Origin: Gammaproteobacteria bacterium
Lineage (GTDB): Bacteria > Pseudomonadota > Gammaproteobacteria > Enterobacterales > Kangiellaceae
Direction of reading: 5' to 3'
Assembly: GCA_030432465.1 (NCBI GenBank)
Contig: JAUIHB010000006.1
Coordinates: forward strand, 1 to 32,512
DNA length: 32,512 nt
Part shown: piece after piece, positions 9,357 through 18,008 of the stretch
Numbering within the stretch: position 1 is the first letter of the stretch
Layout: every line of letters begins with the position of its first letter
Translations under genes and position numbers: made by a program
Notes under the pieces: generated by a model
The model's input: only the letters and a program-made list of their open reading frames with translations
What the model was told of the DNA's origin: nothing
The model's database searches: none

Positions 9357-10319
9357 TTGAAAATAATTTTTGCCGGAACACCTGATTTTGCTGCTGTAGC
9401 ATTACAAGCGTTACTTGATGCGGGGCATCAAATATGTGCGGTTTATTGCCAGCCAGATCGACCCAGTGGGCGCGGTAAAAAATTAATCGCAGGACCAGTC
9501 AAACAACTTGCTTTGTCCCACGACATTCCGGTAGAGCAACCTATCAATTTTAAGCACTCAGAAGATTTGACAAGATTACAGGATTATCAGGCAGATATCA
9601 TGGTCGTTGTAGCTTATGGTTTACTGCTACCCGTTGAGGTTTTAGAAACTCCCCTCCACGGCTGTCTTAATATTCATGGCTCTTTGTTGCCTAAGTGGCG
9701 TGGTGCCGCGCCGATTCAGCGTGCTATCGAAAATGGTGATCAAGAAACTGGTATAACCATTATGCAAATGGATATTGGGTTAGACACGGGCAACATGTTA
9801 TTGAAGTTTGCCTGCCCGATTACTGCGGAAGACACAGGGAGTTCTCTGCACGATAAATTAGCAGTCTTAGGTGGTCGAGGAATAGTTGATTATCTGTCGA
9901 GTTTTGATCCTGCGTATCGAGGCGAGTCACAACATGATAAAGAAGCTAATTATGCGCATAAGTTGAGTAAGCAGGAAGCTGAAATTGATTGGCATGCATC
10001 AGCCACTCAAATAGAGCGAAAAATTAGAGCATTTAATGCTTGGCCTGTATGTTTTACCCACGTGGGTGATAAGCGTTTGCGGATATGGCAAGCAAGTTCA
10101 GGTAATAAAATTAGCAACCAACTACCGGGAAGTATCATTAGTTTATCGAAACAAGGAATCGAGGTGGCTTGCGGAGATGCCCACTCTCTGATTTTAACTC
10201 AGTTACAACCAGACGGAAGCAAATCGATGGATGCTTCTGCCCTGCTTAACTCGCGTAAAGACTGGTTTATTGAGCATCCAAGATTGGGTCTAAATAACGA
10301 CTCAGATCAAGTGATTTAG
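9357..10319 (+). CDS. fmt: Methionyl-tRNA formyltransferase
   Basis: Fmt formylates methionyl-initiator tRNA using 10-formyl-tetrahydrofolate. The start is a TTG; of two in-frame TTG codons I prefer 9357 over 9351. It gives MKIIFAGTPDFA, the usual family start, and sits seven bases after GAGTG. The catalytic domain has the conserved NIHGSLLPKWRGAAPIQ loop, with the family's Asn and His, and MDIGLDTG with the catalytic Asp region. The C-terminal tRNA-binding domain begins at about residue 205. Its 320 residues match the family. It follows def and precedes rsmB by 8 bases, so the three are probably one operon. Confidence 0.96.
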   Translation: MKIIFAGTPDFAAVALQALLDAGHQICAVYCQPDRPSGRGKKLIAGPVKQLALSHDIPVEQPINFKHSEDLTRLQDYQADIMVVVAYGLLLPVEVLETPLHGCLNIHGSLLPKWRGAAPIQRAIENGDQETGITIMQMDIGLDTGNMLLKFACPITAEDTGSSLHDKLAVLGGRGIVDYLSSFDPAYRGESQHDKEANYAHKLSKQEAEIDWHASATQIERKIRAFNAWPVCFTHVGDKRLRIWQASSGNKISNQLPGSIISLSKQGIEVACGDAHSLILTQLQPDGSKSMDASALLNSRKDWFIEHPRLGLNNDSDQVI

Positions 10320-10327
10320 TCAGTTAC

Positions 10328-11635
10328 ATGGTTAATCCACGCTTCGTAGCAACTCAATGGCTGGCTCAAGTTACCATTGACGGTTTGTCTGTAAATCAGC
10401 TGTTTAGCCAGTCAAGTGAACTGTCTCCTCAGCAAACAGCACTTGCAAAACAATTGTTGTTCGGCTGTTTACGCTATTATCATCAATTACAAACTTTACT
10501 TAATACACTACTTGATAAGCCACTTAAACCTAAAGATAGCGACATTGGTTTAATCATTTTGCTAGGTTTATATCAGTTAAAATACTTATCAACACCCGAT
10601 CATGCTGCCATTTCAGAATCCGTTGAATTGGCTAAACTCTTAAATAAGCCATGGGCCAAAGGATTGATCAATGCGGTTTTACGGGGTTATCAAAGGCAAA
10701 GCGAACAGGTTGAACTGCAATTGGCTAAATCATTACAGTTTCAATTTTCTCACTCTGGCTGGATGATAAAACGTTGGCGTCAGGACTGGTCTCACGCGGC
10801 GGAAGATATACTGCATAACAACAACCTCCAAGCCCCGATGGTAATTCGAGTAAATACTCAACAATATACACGTAGTAATTATTTAAAGGTGTTAGAAAAA
10901 AATAGTATTGTGGCTTTTGAGCATCCAGTTGCTCCTGATGCTCTAGTATTAGACAAAGCAGTTGACGTCTATCAGTTACCCGGATTTGAGGAAGGTGGTG
11001 TAACCATACAAGATGCAGCAGCGCAATTAGCGGTGGAAATGCTGGATTTAAAAGCTGGACAAACAGTACTTGATGGCTGTGCTGCACCTGGAGGTAAAAC
11101 AACCCATATTTTGCAGCGAGAATCTGATGTTAAATTAACCGCGGTCGAGTTGTCTGCCTCACGAGCAGAAAAAATTAAAACAACATTGACTAGAATGAAT
11201 ATGTCTTGTGAAGTTATTCAAAGTAATATTTTGGACGGCGAGCGCTGGTGGAATGGTGAACTATTTGATCGCATTCTGTTAGATGTTCCTTGTACAGCGG
11301 TTGGGGTAATTCGTCGGAATCCTGATATTAAAATTCACCGTAAAACGACTGATGTTGAACCGACAAGGTTACTACAGCAAAAAATTCTTGAGTATTGCTG
11401 GCAGTTGCTAAAACCTGGAGGCAAGCTGGTTTATGCGACTTGCTCTACATTTAAAGATGAAAATCAACATCAAATAGAAGCATTTAAGCAAAAACATAAT
11501 TGCGAACTTTTAACGATGCCGGAAAACATCCACCAACAATTGTCCCATCGGGCTTCGGTGGGTTATCAAATATTTCCCGGTGAATTGTATATGGATGGCT
11601 TTTATTTATGTGGGTTACAAAAAGCCACTAACTAA
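10328..11635 (+). CDS. rsmB: 16S rRNA (cytosine-967-C5)-methyltransferase RsmB (Sun)
   Basis: RsmB methylates cytosine 967 of 16S rRNA. The N-terminal NusB-like RNA-binding domain (about 1-135) includes LGLYQLKYLSTPDHAAISESVELAK. The C-terminal methyltransferase has the SAM-binding motif DGCAAPGGKT (249-258). Its two catalytic cysteines are Cys322 (DVPCTAVGVIRRNPDIK) and Cys372 (YATCSTF). The length of 435 residues is normal. The gene starts at an ATG eight bases after fmt, in the common def-fmt-rsmB order, and trkA follows 70 bases later. Confidence 0.96.
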   Translation: MVNPRFVATQWLAQVTIDGLSVNQLFSQSSELSPQQTALAKQLLFGCLRYYHQLQTLLNTLLDKPLKPKDSDIGLIILLGLYQLKYLSTPDHAAISESVELAKLLNKPWAKGLINAVLRGYQRQSEQVELQLAKSLQFQFSHSGWMIKRWRQDWSHAAEDILHNNNLQAPMVIRVNTQQYTRSNYLKVLEKNSIVAFEHPVAPDALVLDKAVDVYQLPGFEEGGVTIQDAAAQLAVEMLDLKAGQTVLDGCAAPGGKTTHILQRESDVKLTAVELSASRAEKIKTTLTRMNMSCEVIQSNILDGERWWNGELFDRILLDVPCTAVGVIRRNPDIKIHRKTTDVEPTRLLQQKILEYCWQLLKPGGKLVYATCSTFKDENQHQIEAFKQKHNCELLTMPENIHQQLSHRASVGYQIFPGELYMDGFYLCGLQKATN

Positions 11636-11705
11636 CGCTTTAAATTGTGCATTTTTACTGATTTCAGTGTATGGTGAGTGCAACAAAAAAAGGCCGTAAT
11701 AACGA

Positions 11706-13079
11706 ATGAAAATAATTATTTTAGGTGCGGGTCAAGTCGGTGGAACACTGGCGATTAGTCTTGCTGGTGAAGATAATGATATTACTCTGGTCGACACTAA
11801 CCCCAAAAAACTTCGTGCGCTGCAAGATCATCTTGATTTAAGAACTATTGTTGGTTATGGGTCGCATCCACATATTTTACGCCAGGCAGGAGCCGAAGAC
11901 GCTGATATGGTGATCGCAGTAACTAATAGCGATGAGACCAATATGATTGCTTGTCAGGTTGCCTACTCTATCTTCAACACACCGACCAAAATTGCACGTG
12001 TCCGCAGTGCTGAATATCTTAAAGAAAAGAAGCTTTTTGACTCAAAAAATTTACCTGTTGATGTGGTTATTAGTCCAGAGCAATTAGTCGTAAAGTATAT
12101 TTGCCGTTTGGTTGAAAATCCTGGGGCATTACAAGTCGTTGATTTTGCTGAAGGTTTGGTGCGTTTGGTGGCGGTAAAAGCTTATTACGGTGGTTTGCTG
12201 GTTGGTAACGCATTATCTGCCTTGAAAGATCACATGCCTAATATTGAGACTCGTGTAGCAGCCATTTTCAGACGCGGAAAAGCCATCGTTCCAACGGGCG
12301 ATACTGTTATTGAAGCAGATGATGAAGTCTTTTTTATTGCTGCCAGTCACCATATACGCCGTGTTATGGGTGAGCTGCAAAAATTAGAAAACCCCTACAA
12401 AAGGATTATGATTGCTGGTGGCGGGAATATTGGTAAAGGTTTGGCTAAGGCTTTAGAAAACAAATATCACGTTAAATTGATCGAAGCAAACCCGCGTATT
12501 GCTTTATCTATTAGCGATGAACTGGAAAATACCATTGTACTCAGTGGTGATGCGAGTAATCAGGATTTATTGATCGATGAAAATATTGATCACATGGATG
12601 TTTTTATTGCCGTAACTAATAAAGATGAAGCTAATATTATGTCAGCTATGCTGGCTAAACGTTTAGGTGTTCGCAAAACCATGGTACTAATCAACCGCGT
12701 TGCTTATACCGATTTATTGCAGGGTAATGAAATAGATATTGCGTTATCTCCTCAGCACACCACGACTAGTAGCTTATTACGTCATATTCGGCGCGGCGAC
12801 GTGGCTAATGTATATTCATTAAGGCGTGGTGCAGCAGAAGCAATGGAAGCTATTGCTCATGGAACAGAAGATACATCAAAGGTGGTAGGTAAAGCTATTG
12901 GCGAAATTGATTTACCACGGGGTACGACAATTGCAGCAATTGTGAGAGACAACAAAGTAATTATAGCGCATCACAATATCGTGATCCAAACCAATGATCA
13001 TGTCATTCTATTTTTGGTAGATAAAAAATATGTACCAGATGTTGAGCAATTATTCCAAGTTGATCTCACTTTTTTCTAA
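11706..13079 (+). CDS. trkA: Trk potassium uptake regulatory subunit TrkA
   Basis: TrkA is the cytoplasmic nucleotide-binding ring that gates the TrkH potassium channel in response to NAD(H) or ATP/ADP. The 457-residue protein is a tandem: two RCK-N Rossmann domains with GAGQVG (residues 7-12) and GGGNIG (about 238-243), each followed by an RCK-C domain. Acidic residues at the ends of the beta-2 strands (TLVDTN and KLIEAN) suit NAD binding. The ribosome site is weak (AAGG). trkH follows after 59 bases, so regulator and channel are probably co-expressed. Confidence 0.96.
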   Translation: MKIIILGAGQVGGTLAISLAGEDNDITLVDTNPKKLRALQDHLDLRTIVGYGSHPHILRQAGAEDADMVIAVTNSDETNMIACQVAYSIFNTPTKIARVRSAEYLKEKKLFDSKNLPVDVVISPEQLVVKYICRLVENPGALQVVDFAEGLVRLVAVKAYYGGLLVGNALSALKDHMPNIETRVAAIFRRGKAIVPTGDTVIEADDEVFFIAASHHIRRVMGELQKLENPYKRIMIAGGGNIGKGLAKALENKYHVKLIEANPRIALSISDELENTIVLSGDASNQDLLIDENIDHMDVFIAVTNKDEANIMSAMLAKRLGVRKTMVLINRVAYTDLLQGNEIDIALSPQHTTTSSLLRHIRRGDVANVYSLRRGAAEAMEAIAHGTEDTSKVVGKAIGEIDLPRGTTIAAIVRDNKVIIAHHNIVIQTNDHVILFLVDKKYVPDVEQLFQVDLTFF

Positions 13080-13138
13080 AAGTTACCAATGTATAAAAAT
13101 GATAAACCGCTTAAAAACAACAAACGACTGAAATAGGC

Positions 13139-14587
13139 ATGCAAAGTAAATTAGTTATCCGCATATTGGGTATTTTACTGATGATCTTCAGTACCACTAT
13201 GATCCCGCCGATTATTGTTTCTATACTTTACGGCGATGGTGGTGGTGCGGCTTTTTTCACTGGCTTCTTTATTAGTATGTTTACCGGATTACTTCTCTTT
13301 TTGTTTAACAAGGAACAACAGGGAGAATTGAGAAATCGTGATGGTTTTTTAGTTGTCGTGTTATTTTGGGCGGTATTGAGTTTGTTTGGTGCGATTCCGC
13401 TTTATTTTAGTGAAATCGAAAATTTTGGTGTTGCTGATGCTGTATTTGAGTCATTTTCTGGATTAACAACTACCGGGGCAACAGCCATTGTTGGTTTAGA
13501 TGGCTTACCGCACTCAGTATTATTTTACCGTCAACAGTTGCAATGGTTAGGCGGTATGGGAATTATTGTTTTAGCGGTGGCTATTTTACCAATGTTAGGT
13601 ATCGGAGGAATGCAGTTATATCGAGCTGAAACCCCTGGACCTGTTAAAGACTCAAAACTCACACCACGAATAGCTGGAACTGCGAAAGCACTTTGGTACA
13701 TTTATTTAGGCTTAACCGTCGCGTGTGCTCTAGCCTATTGGGGAGCTGGCATGAGTTTGTTTGATGCCATCAGTCATAGTTTTTCAACGGTGGCAATAGG
13801 TGGTTTTTCAACACATGACGATAGTATTGGCTGGTTTAGTAGTACTCGAATTGAAATGATTTGTACGTTGTTTATGATTATCAGTGGCGTTAATTTCTCA
13901 TTACACTTTGCAGCCGTTCGACGTTTAAGTATTCAACCTTATGGTAATGATCCAGAATTTAAAGTTTATTTATCAATTATCGCGATAGTAACTTTATTAG
14001 CCGCTGTTGTTTTAGTGGTACAGGCTGGGAACTCGTTCTCAGAAGCATTTACTGATGGATTGTTTCATGCCGTATCAATGGCAACTACCACTGGGTTTGC
14101 AACCGAAAAGTTTTATACTTGGCCAGTATTTTTGCCCGTTTTGTTAATCTTTGCTAGTTTTATTGGCGGTTGTGCAGGTTCAACTGGAGGGGGAATTAAA
14201 GTCGTACGGTTTTTACTGCTATTCAAGCAAGGTTCACGAGAAATACGTAAACTTATTCACCCTAATGCGATATTTAAAATACGCATTGGAGCCAATGTTT
14301 TGCCAGAAAATATTATTGAAGCCGTTTGGGGTTTTTTTGCTGCTTATGTGGCTTTATTTTTTCTATTCATGTTAGTTTTGATGGCTGATGGTTTAGATCA
14401 AATTACAGCTTTTTCGGCTGTCGCTGCTTGTATGAATAACTTAGGGCCAGGTTTAGGAGGTGTCGCAGCCAACTATTCAGAGATAAGTGCCCTATCTAAA
14501 TGGACACTTTGTTTGGCCATGTTATTTGGTCGTCTTGAAATTTTTACTTTATTGGTTTTATTTAGCCCTGACTTTTGGCGTAGTTAA
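13139..14587 (+). CDS. trkH: Trk potassium uptake channel subunit TrkH
   Basis: TrkH is the inner-membrane potassium pore that works with TrkA. The 482-residue protein is hydrophobic throughout and has the four pore loops of the TrkH/KtrB family: LTTTGATAIV, TVAIGGFSTHD, MATTTGFATE and NNLGPGLGG, each with the selectivity glycine. GGMGIIVLAVAILPMLGIGG and GCAGSTGGGIKVVR also match the family. The second pore loop has AIGGFS where the others have TTG, as is usual. It is downstream of trkA on the same strand. Confidence 0.96.
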   Translation: MQSKLVIRILGILLMIFSTTMIPPIIVSILYGDGGGAAFFTGFFISMFTGLLLFLFNKEQQGELRNRDGFLVVVLFWAVLSLFGAIPLYFSEIENFGVADAVFESFSGLTTTGATAIVGLDGLPHSVLFYRQQLQWLGGMGIIVLAVAILPMLGIGGMQLYRAETPGPVKDSKLTPRIAGTAKALWYIYLGLTVACALAYWGAGMSLFDAISHSFSTVAIGGFSTHDDSIGWFSSTRIEMICTLFMIISGVNFSLHFAAVRRLSIQPYGNDPEFKVYLSIIAIVTLLAAVVLVVQAGNSFSEAFTDGLFHAVSMATTTGFATEKFYTWPVFLPVLLIFASFIGGCAGSTGGGIKVVRFLLLFKQGSREIRKLIHPNAIFKIRIGANVLPENIIEAVWGFFAAYVALFFLFMLVLMADGLDQITAFSAVAACMNNLGPGLGGVAANYSEISALSKWTLCLAMLFGRLEIFTLLVLFSPDFWRS

Positions 14588-14635
14588 ACAATGATAAAGT
14601 TGTTACTTCACGATTAGGTGATAAGAGAGATTATT

Positions 14636-15949
14636 ATGAATAATATTGTGATCAAAAAAATAACCTTACTCTGTTTTATAGTGTTATTCATTATGCTGAA
14701 TAGTGGATTAAAAGCGAACACTATTGTTAATGAAGCTGCTTTGCAATATGTGAGGTTAGTTTTAGCGTTAGGTGAGCATGATGAGGGCTATGTCGATGCT
14801 TATTACGGACCACAAGACTTAGCTGAAAAAGCTAAAAGTAGTAAAATGTCATTAAAGAATATTGTTATTGCTTCCAAGATGATTCAAGACGTTATTGCGG
14901 AGCAGACTTCAAATCCTGAGAATGACTGGAATGAGTTAGAAGAGTTACGTTTAAGTTATTTGAAAACTCAATTGAGTGCCGTATCTTCAAGAGCTTTGAT
15001 GTTAATAGGTAATGTGAAGTATGATTTTGATCAGCAAAGCAAAGCATTATATGACACCTTGCCACCGAGTAAAAAATTAGCTGATTTTCAACCAACCCTA
15101 GATAAATTGAATCAGTTATTACCTGGCGATAAACCGTTGATTGAAAAAGTCACTGCATTTCGTCAGCAATTTATTATTCCGAAAGAAAAATTATCAGTCG
15201 TATTTGATGCTGCTATTAAAGAATGTCGCGAGCGGACTAAAAAATATATCGACTTACCTGAAAACGAAGATTTTACTTTAGAGTATGTGACTGATAAACC
15301 ATGGAGTGGATACAATTGGTATAAAGGAAAAAGCTTTTCATTAATACAGGTAAATACAGAACTTCCTATTGAAATTTCGCGTGCAATTGATTTGGGATGT
15401 CATGAAGGTTACCCAGGACATCATACTTACAACGGATTGTTAGAGAAAAATCTGTATCGAGCATTAGGTTGGATTGAATATTCTGTTTATCCCCTATTTA
15501 GTCCACAGTCACTGATTGCCGAAGGTAGTGCGAACTATGGTATTGAAATGGCGTTTCCCGGAAACGAAAAACTTCAATTCGAAAAAAAGGTACTTTACCC
15601 TTTAGCTGGAATTTCTCCTAAAATTGCAAATTTGTATATTCAAGTAAATGAGTTAACTCAGCAGTTAACTTATGCTGGCAATGAAGTGGCACGACAATAT
15701 TTAAACCAAAAAATTGATGCCGAAAAAGCACAAGCCTTATTGCAAAAGTATGCGTTAATGAATCCAGAAAAAGCAAAACAGAGAGTTAGATTTATCGATA
15801 CCTATGGTGCTTATGTAATTAATTATAACTGGGGAAAAGATTTGGTTAAACAGTGGGTTGAATCTGGATCAGGTAAAACGCAAGCCGAACGCTGGAAACG
15901 ATTTTCTCAACTGTTATCTTCACCTCGTTTGCCATCAACGCTAAACTGA
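14636..15949 (+). CDS. DUF885-family exported putative metallopeptidase
   Basis: A 437-residue protein with an N-terminal signal or anchor (hydrophobic residues about 9-25). The DUF885 hallmark is present: CHEGYPGHHTY with His256, Glu257, His262 and His263, then IAEGSANYGIE with Glu296. These form a zinc-site pattern like that of gluzincin peptidases, though not the plain HExxH spacing. The substrate is unknown. I chose the ATG at 14636, preceded by AGAGAG, over an upstream GTG at 14618. It follows trkH by 48 bases, but nothing links it functionally to potassium uptake. The predicted protease activity follows from the family, not from anything specific here. Confidence 0.8.
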   Translation: MNNIVIKKITLLCFIVLFIMLNSGLKANTIVNEAALQYVRLVLALGEHDEGYVDAYYGPQDLAEKAKSSKMSLKNIVIASKMIQDVIAEQTSNPENDWNELEELRLSYLKTQLSAVSSRALMLIGNVKYDFDQQSKALYDTLPPSKKLADFQPTLDKLNQLLPGDKPLIEKVTAFRQQFIIPKEKLSVVFDAAIKECRERTKKYIDLPENEDFTLEYVTDKPWSGYNWYKGKSFSLIQVNTELPIEISRAIDLGCHEGYPGHHTYNGLLEKNLYRALGWIEYSVYPLFSPQSLIAEGSANYGIEMAFPGNEKLQFEKKVLYPLAGISPKIANLYIQVNELTQQLTYAGNEVARQYLNQKIDAEKAQALLQKYALMNPEKAKQRVRFIDTYGAYVINYNWGKDLVKQWVESGSGKTQAERWKRFSQLLSSPRLPSTLN

Positions 15950-16015
15950 TATTGTTTTAAGTAATATAGAGTGAAGCTTCAGCTGCTTTCCATTTAATAT
16001 AAAAGAGTCGTGATT

Positions 16016-16213
16016 ATGTCTGATGACAAGCAACCAACAATCAAATCACCCTGCGTAAGCCAATGTTGTTTAGATGAGCAAGATGTTTGCGTAGGGTGCT
16101 TTAGACATATTGACGAAATTACCGGTTGGCATGGTGCAAATGATAGTCGGCGACAACAAATTTTAAATAATTGTGCAAAAAGGAAAATAGAAAAACATAC
16201 AAAGCATTTTTAG
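16016..16213 (+). CDS. DUF1289 small cysteine-rich protein
   Basis: A 65-residue protein of the DUF1289 family. The pattern SPCVSQCCLDEQDVCVGCFR supplies cysteines 13, 17, 18, 25 and 28, followed by HIDEITGW and then Cys53; this resembles a small metal- or iron-sulfur-binding fold, but its function is unknown. The ATG at 16016 is preferred to a GTG two codons upstream. A modest AAGAG ribosome site lies about nine bases before it. It is the last gene before the non-coding stretch that separates the housekeeping half from the biosynthetic cluster. Confidence 0.85.
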   Translation: MSDDKQPTIKSPCVSQCCLDEQDVCVGCFRHIDEITGWHGANDSRRQQILNNCAKRKIEKHTKHF

Positions 16214-16266
16214 CTATATTTTTATTATTTGTTCTTCATTGTTATTACAAAAATACAAACCCAAAT

Positions 16267-16290
16267 AAAATCTCATCAAGAGATTTTTTC
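16267..16290 (+). terminator. Weak terminator after the DUF1289 gene
   Basis: An 8-bp stem (AAAATCTC at 16267-16274 with GAGATTTT at 16280-16287) has a 5-base loop and merges with a six-T run. It lies 54 bases past the DUF1289 stop. The stem is AT-rich, so efficiency is uncertain; the symmetry could let it act from both sides. Confidence 0.55.
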
Positions 16291-16382
16291 TCAATATTTT
16301 TCATTAATCAATTCCGCTGAATAAAAATTTACTGAGTAACGGTAAAAATCTCTGCTTGAGTTTTTTTGTTTTCTTTAAATTT

Positions 16383-16404
16383 ATTCACACTTTTTAATGT
16401 GAAT
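16383..16404. repeat. Short inverted repeat, possible operator
   Basis: ATTCACA (16383-16389) and TGTGAAT (16398-16404) are perfect complements around an 8-base AT spacer. The half-sites are in the opposite order to a CRP site. It lies six bases left of the large inverted repeat. Confidence 0.4.
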
Positions 16405-16409
16405 TTACT

Positions 16410-16449
16410 ATGAAATCAAACAATACAGTATTGTATTGTTTGATTTCAT
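16410..16449. repeat. Perfect 17-bp inverted repeat with 6-base loop
   Basis: ATGAAATCAAACAATAC (16410-16426) is followed by AGTATT and then its exact reverse complement at 16433-16449. Neither side has a T tract, so a simple terminator is unlikely. It ends 52 bases before the extended -10 at 16502, a place where an operator or a structured leader of an upstream transcript could act. A terminal repeat from a lost mobile element is another option. Confidence 0.8.
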
Positions 16450-16501
16450 CAGTTATAGTCAGCCTCGTTTTTCGGTAGCTGAATTCTATGATAAGTCAAG
16501 T

Positions 16502-16510
16502 TGTTATAAT
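16502..16510 (+). promoter_or_regulatory. Extended -10 promoter candidate for the cluster
   Basis: TGTTATAAT reads as an extended -10 element: TG, one base, then the consensus TATAAT at 16505-16510. No good -35 is present at 16-18 bases upstream, which extended -10 promoters tolerate. Transcription would begin near 16517 and leave a leader of about 220 bases before the ketosynthase. Chance matches are common in AT-rich DNA, so confidence is limited. Confidence 0.45.
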
Positions 16511-16736
16511 TATTTTGTGCTAGAGTTTTGAGATTTTTTAATGATTTAACAACATAAATAATTAAGCTTTCAATAAAAAATTCAATACCTGAAATAATTA
16601 AATAAAAAAAGTGAGCATTATATTTCCGTCTGAGATTTAGAGATATAAGTTCAAATGATAAATTGCACCGTCTTTAATTGTGTTAGTTAAAGTTACGCTT
16701 TGTTGAAGTGTAAGGGAAACGTGGGTGAGAGAAAAT

Positions 16737-17993
16737 ATGAGTAAGCAGGAAAAGGAAAGAAGAGTTGTTGTAACTGGAGTTGGTGCGTTTACTTCCATGG
16801 GAAATAATACCGCTGACATCTGGCAAAATATATTAGATTATAAAATTGGTTATAAGCGTTTTGAATTTTCAGATGAAACCTTAAATGCAAAATATTTTGG
16901 TTTTTTAGATTTTGATAAAAAACTCCTAAAAAAATTCTCTAAAAGAATTACAAAAATGTTACCTATGTATGCGAAGTACGGATTAATCGCATGCGATGAA
17001 GCTATTACTATGGCTTTTGGTGATTCTGATCTTGACTCTTTTGTCTCGCCTTTTGAGCGTGGAGTCGTCATTGGTACAGGTTGGGGAGGATTAGATTCCG
17101 CGAACGAAAATAACAATGATTATCAAAGTTCGGGAATCGCGACTTCTTTTGCAACTGTAGCTTCTATGTGCAACGTAGCGACTGCGGCCACATCAATGAA
17201 TTGGAATTTCCGAGGATATCAAAACAGTCCTATAGCTGCATGTGCGACAGGAAGTTTGGCGATTGGCGAAGCCTATGATGCAATTAAGTATGGTAAAGCC
17301 AAAGTAATGCTTGCTGGTGGTAGTGAATCTTTAAAAGATCAATTTAATGTTTGGTCAATTGATGTCATGCAGGCCTTAAGTAAAGAACAAGAAGACCCTA
17401 GGTTAGCTTGCTGTCCTTTTAGTAAGGGACGAAGTGGTTTTGTTTTATCAGAAGGTGCAGCAGTTGTTTGTTTAGAAGATTACGAATTCGCAAAGGCACG
17501 TGGTGCTAACATTTTGGCTGAAATAAAAGCTTACGCTAATTATTCCGATGCTTTTGATATGACTGCACCTGCAACTGATATGCAGGCAAGAATTAGAGTG
17601 ATTAGAGAGTTATGCAAGAACTCTGATATTTCAGAAAAAGAAATTGATTACATCAATTTACATGGCACTTCTACGCCATTAAATGATCTCAATGAAACGG
17701 TATCAGTCAAAGAAGCTTTGGGCGATTCTGCTTATAAAATTCCAATGTCGAGCACTAAGTCATACACTGGTCATTTAATTGGAGCAGCAGGTAGTCTAGA
17801 AACTATTTTTTGTATTAACGCGATGAACACAGGCGTATTGCCTGCAACTGTTCATTTAGATAACCCCGATCCTGAATGTGATTTAAATTACTTACCTAAT
17901 CAACACTTAGAAAACCAGACAATTAATAACGTTATGAATTTAAGTTTTGGTTTTGGCGGTGCTAATGCTGGCTTAATGATTAGTAAAACTTAG
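16737..17993 (+). CDS. FabF-like beta-ketoacyl-ACP synthase
   Basis: This condensing enzyme would extend an ACP-bound acyl chain by two carbons with malonyl-ACP. At 418 residues it has FabF length and a complete active site: Cys169 in AACATGS, His309 in LHGTSTPLND, Lys341 and His346 in KSYTGHLIGAAGS. The glycine-rich end NLSFGFGGANAG is intact. The ATG at 16737 is preferred to a GTG at 16725 because it sits after GAGAG and gives the family start RRVVVTGVG. It is the first gene of the cluster. There is no second, Cys-less ketosynthase (chain-length factor) beside it, so it probably works alone. A lysine-rich insert (about 60-75, LDFDKKLLKKFSKR) suits ACP docking, which is inference. Confidence 0.93.
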   Translation: MSKQEKERRVVVTGVGAFTSMGNNTADIWQNILDYKIGYKRFEFSDETLNAKYFGFLDFDKKLLKKFSKRITKMLPMYAKYGLIACDEAITMAFGDSDLDSFVSPFERGVVIGTGWGGLDSANENNNDYQSSGIATSFATVASMCNVATAATSMNWNFRGYQNSPIAACATGSLAIGEAYDAIKYGKAKVMLAGGSESLKDQFNVWSIDVMQALSKEQEDPRLACCPFSKGRSGFVLSEGAAVVCLEDYEFAKARGANILAEIKAYANYSDAFDMTAPATDMQARIRVIRELCKNSDISEKEIDYINLHGTSTPLNDLNETVSVKEALGDSAYKIPMSSTKSYTGHLIGAAGSLETIFCINAMNTGVLPATVHLDNPDPECDLNYLPNQHLENQTINNVMNLSFGFGGANAGLMISKT

Positions 17994-18008
17994 TCAGTGG
18001 TAAATAAG

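Larger units (their letters stand above)
16214..16736. other. 523-base non-coding region upstream of the biosynthetic cluster
   Basis: No open frame here looks like a gene. The stretch is very AT-rich and contains, left to right, a weak hairpin with a T tract (16267-16290), a short inverted repeat (16383-16404), a perfect 17-bp inverted repeat (16410-16449), and an extended -10 promoter candidate (16502-16510). About 220 bases then lead to the ketosynthase start, including the ribosome site GAGAG near 16727-16731. I saw no tRNA, transposase remnant or CRISPR-like array. Confidence 0.75.

Noticed and set aside
16383-16404. CRP/FNR-type binding site
   Set aside because: The half-sites TTCACA and TGTGAA are in reverse order to the CRP consensus (TGTGA...TCACA) and the spacer is 8 bases.
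16214-16736. Small gene on either strand in the long gap
   Set aside because: The only frame of note, on the minus strand near 16637-16819, overlaps the ketosynthase start, has no ribosome site and no protein-like composition.
16214-16736. Insertion sequence or prophage boundary
   Set aside because: No transposase or integrase gene, tRNA or target duplication is visible; the inverted repeat alone is not enough.
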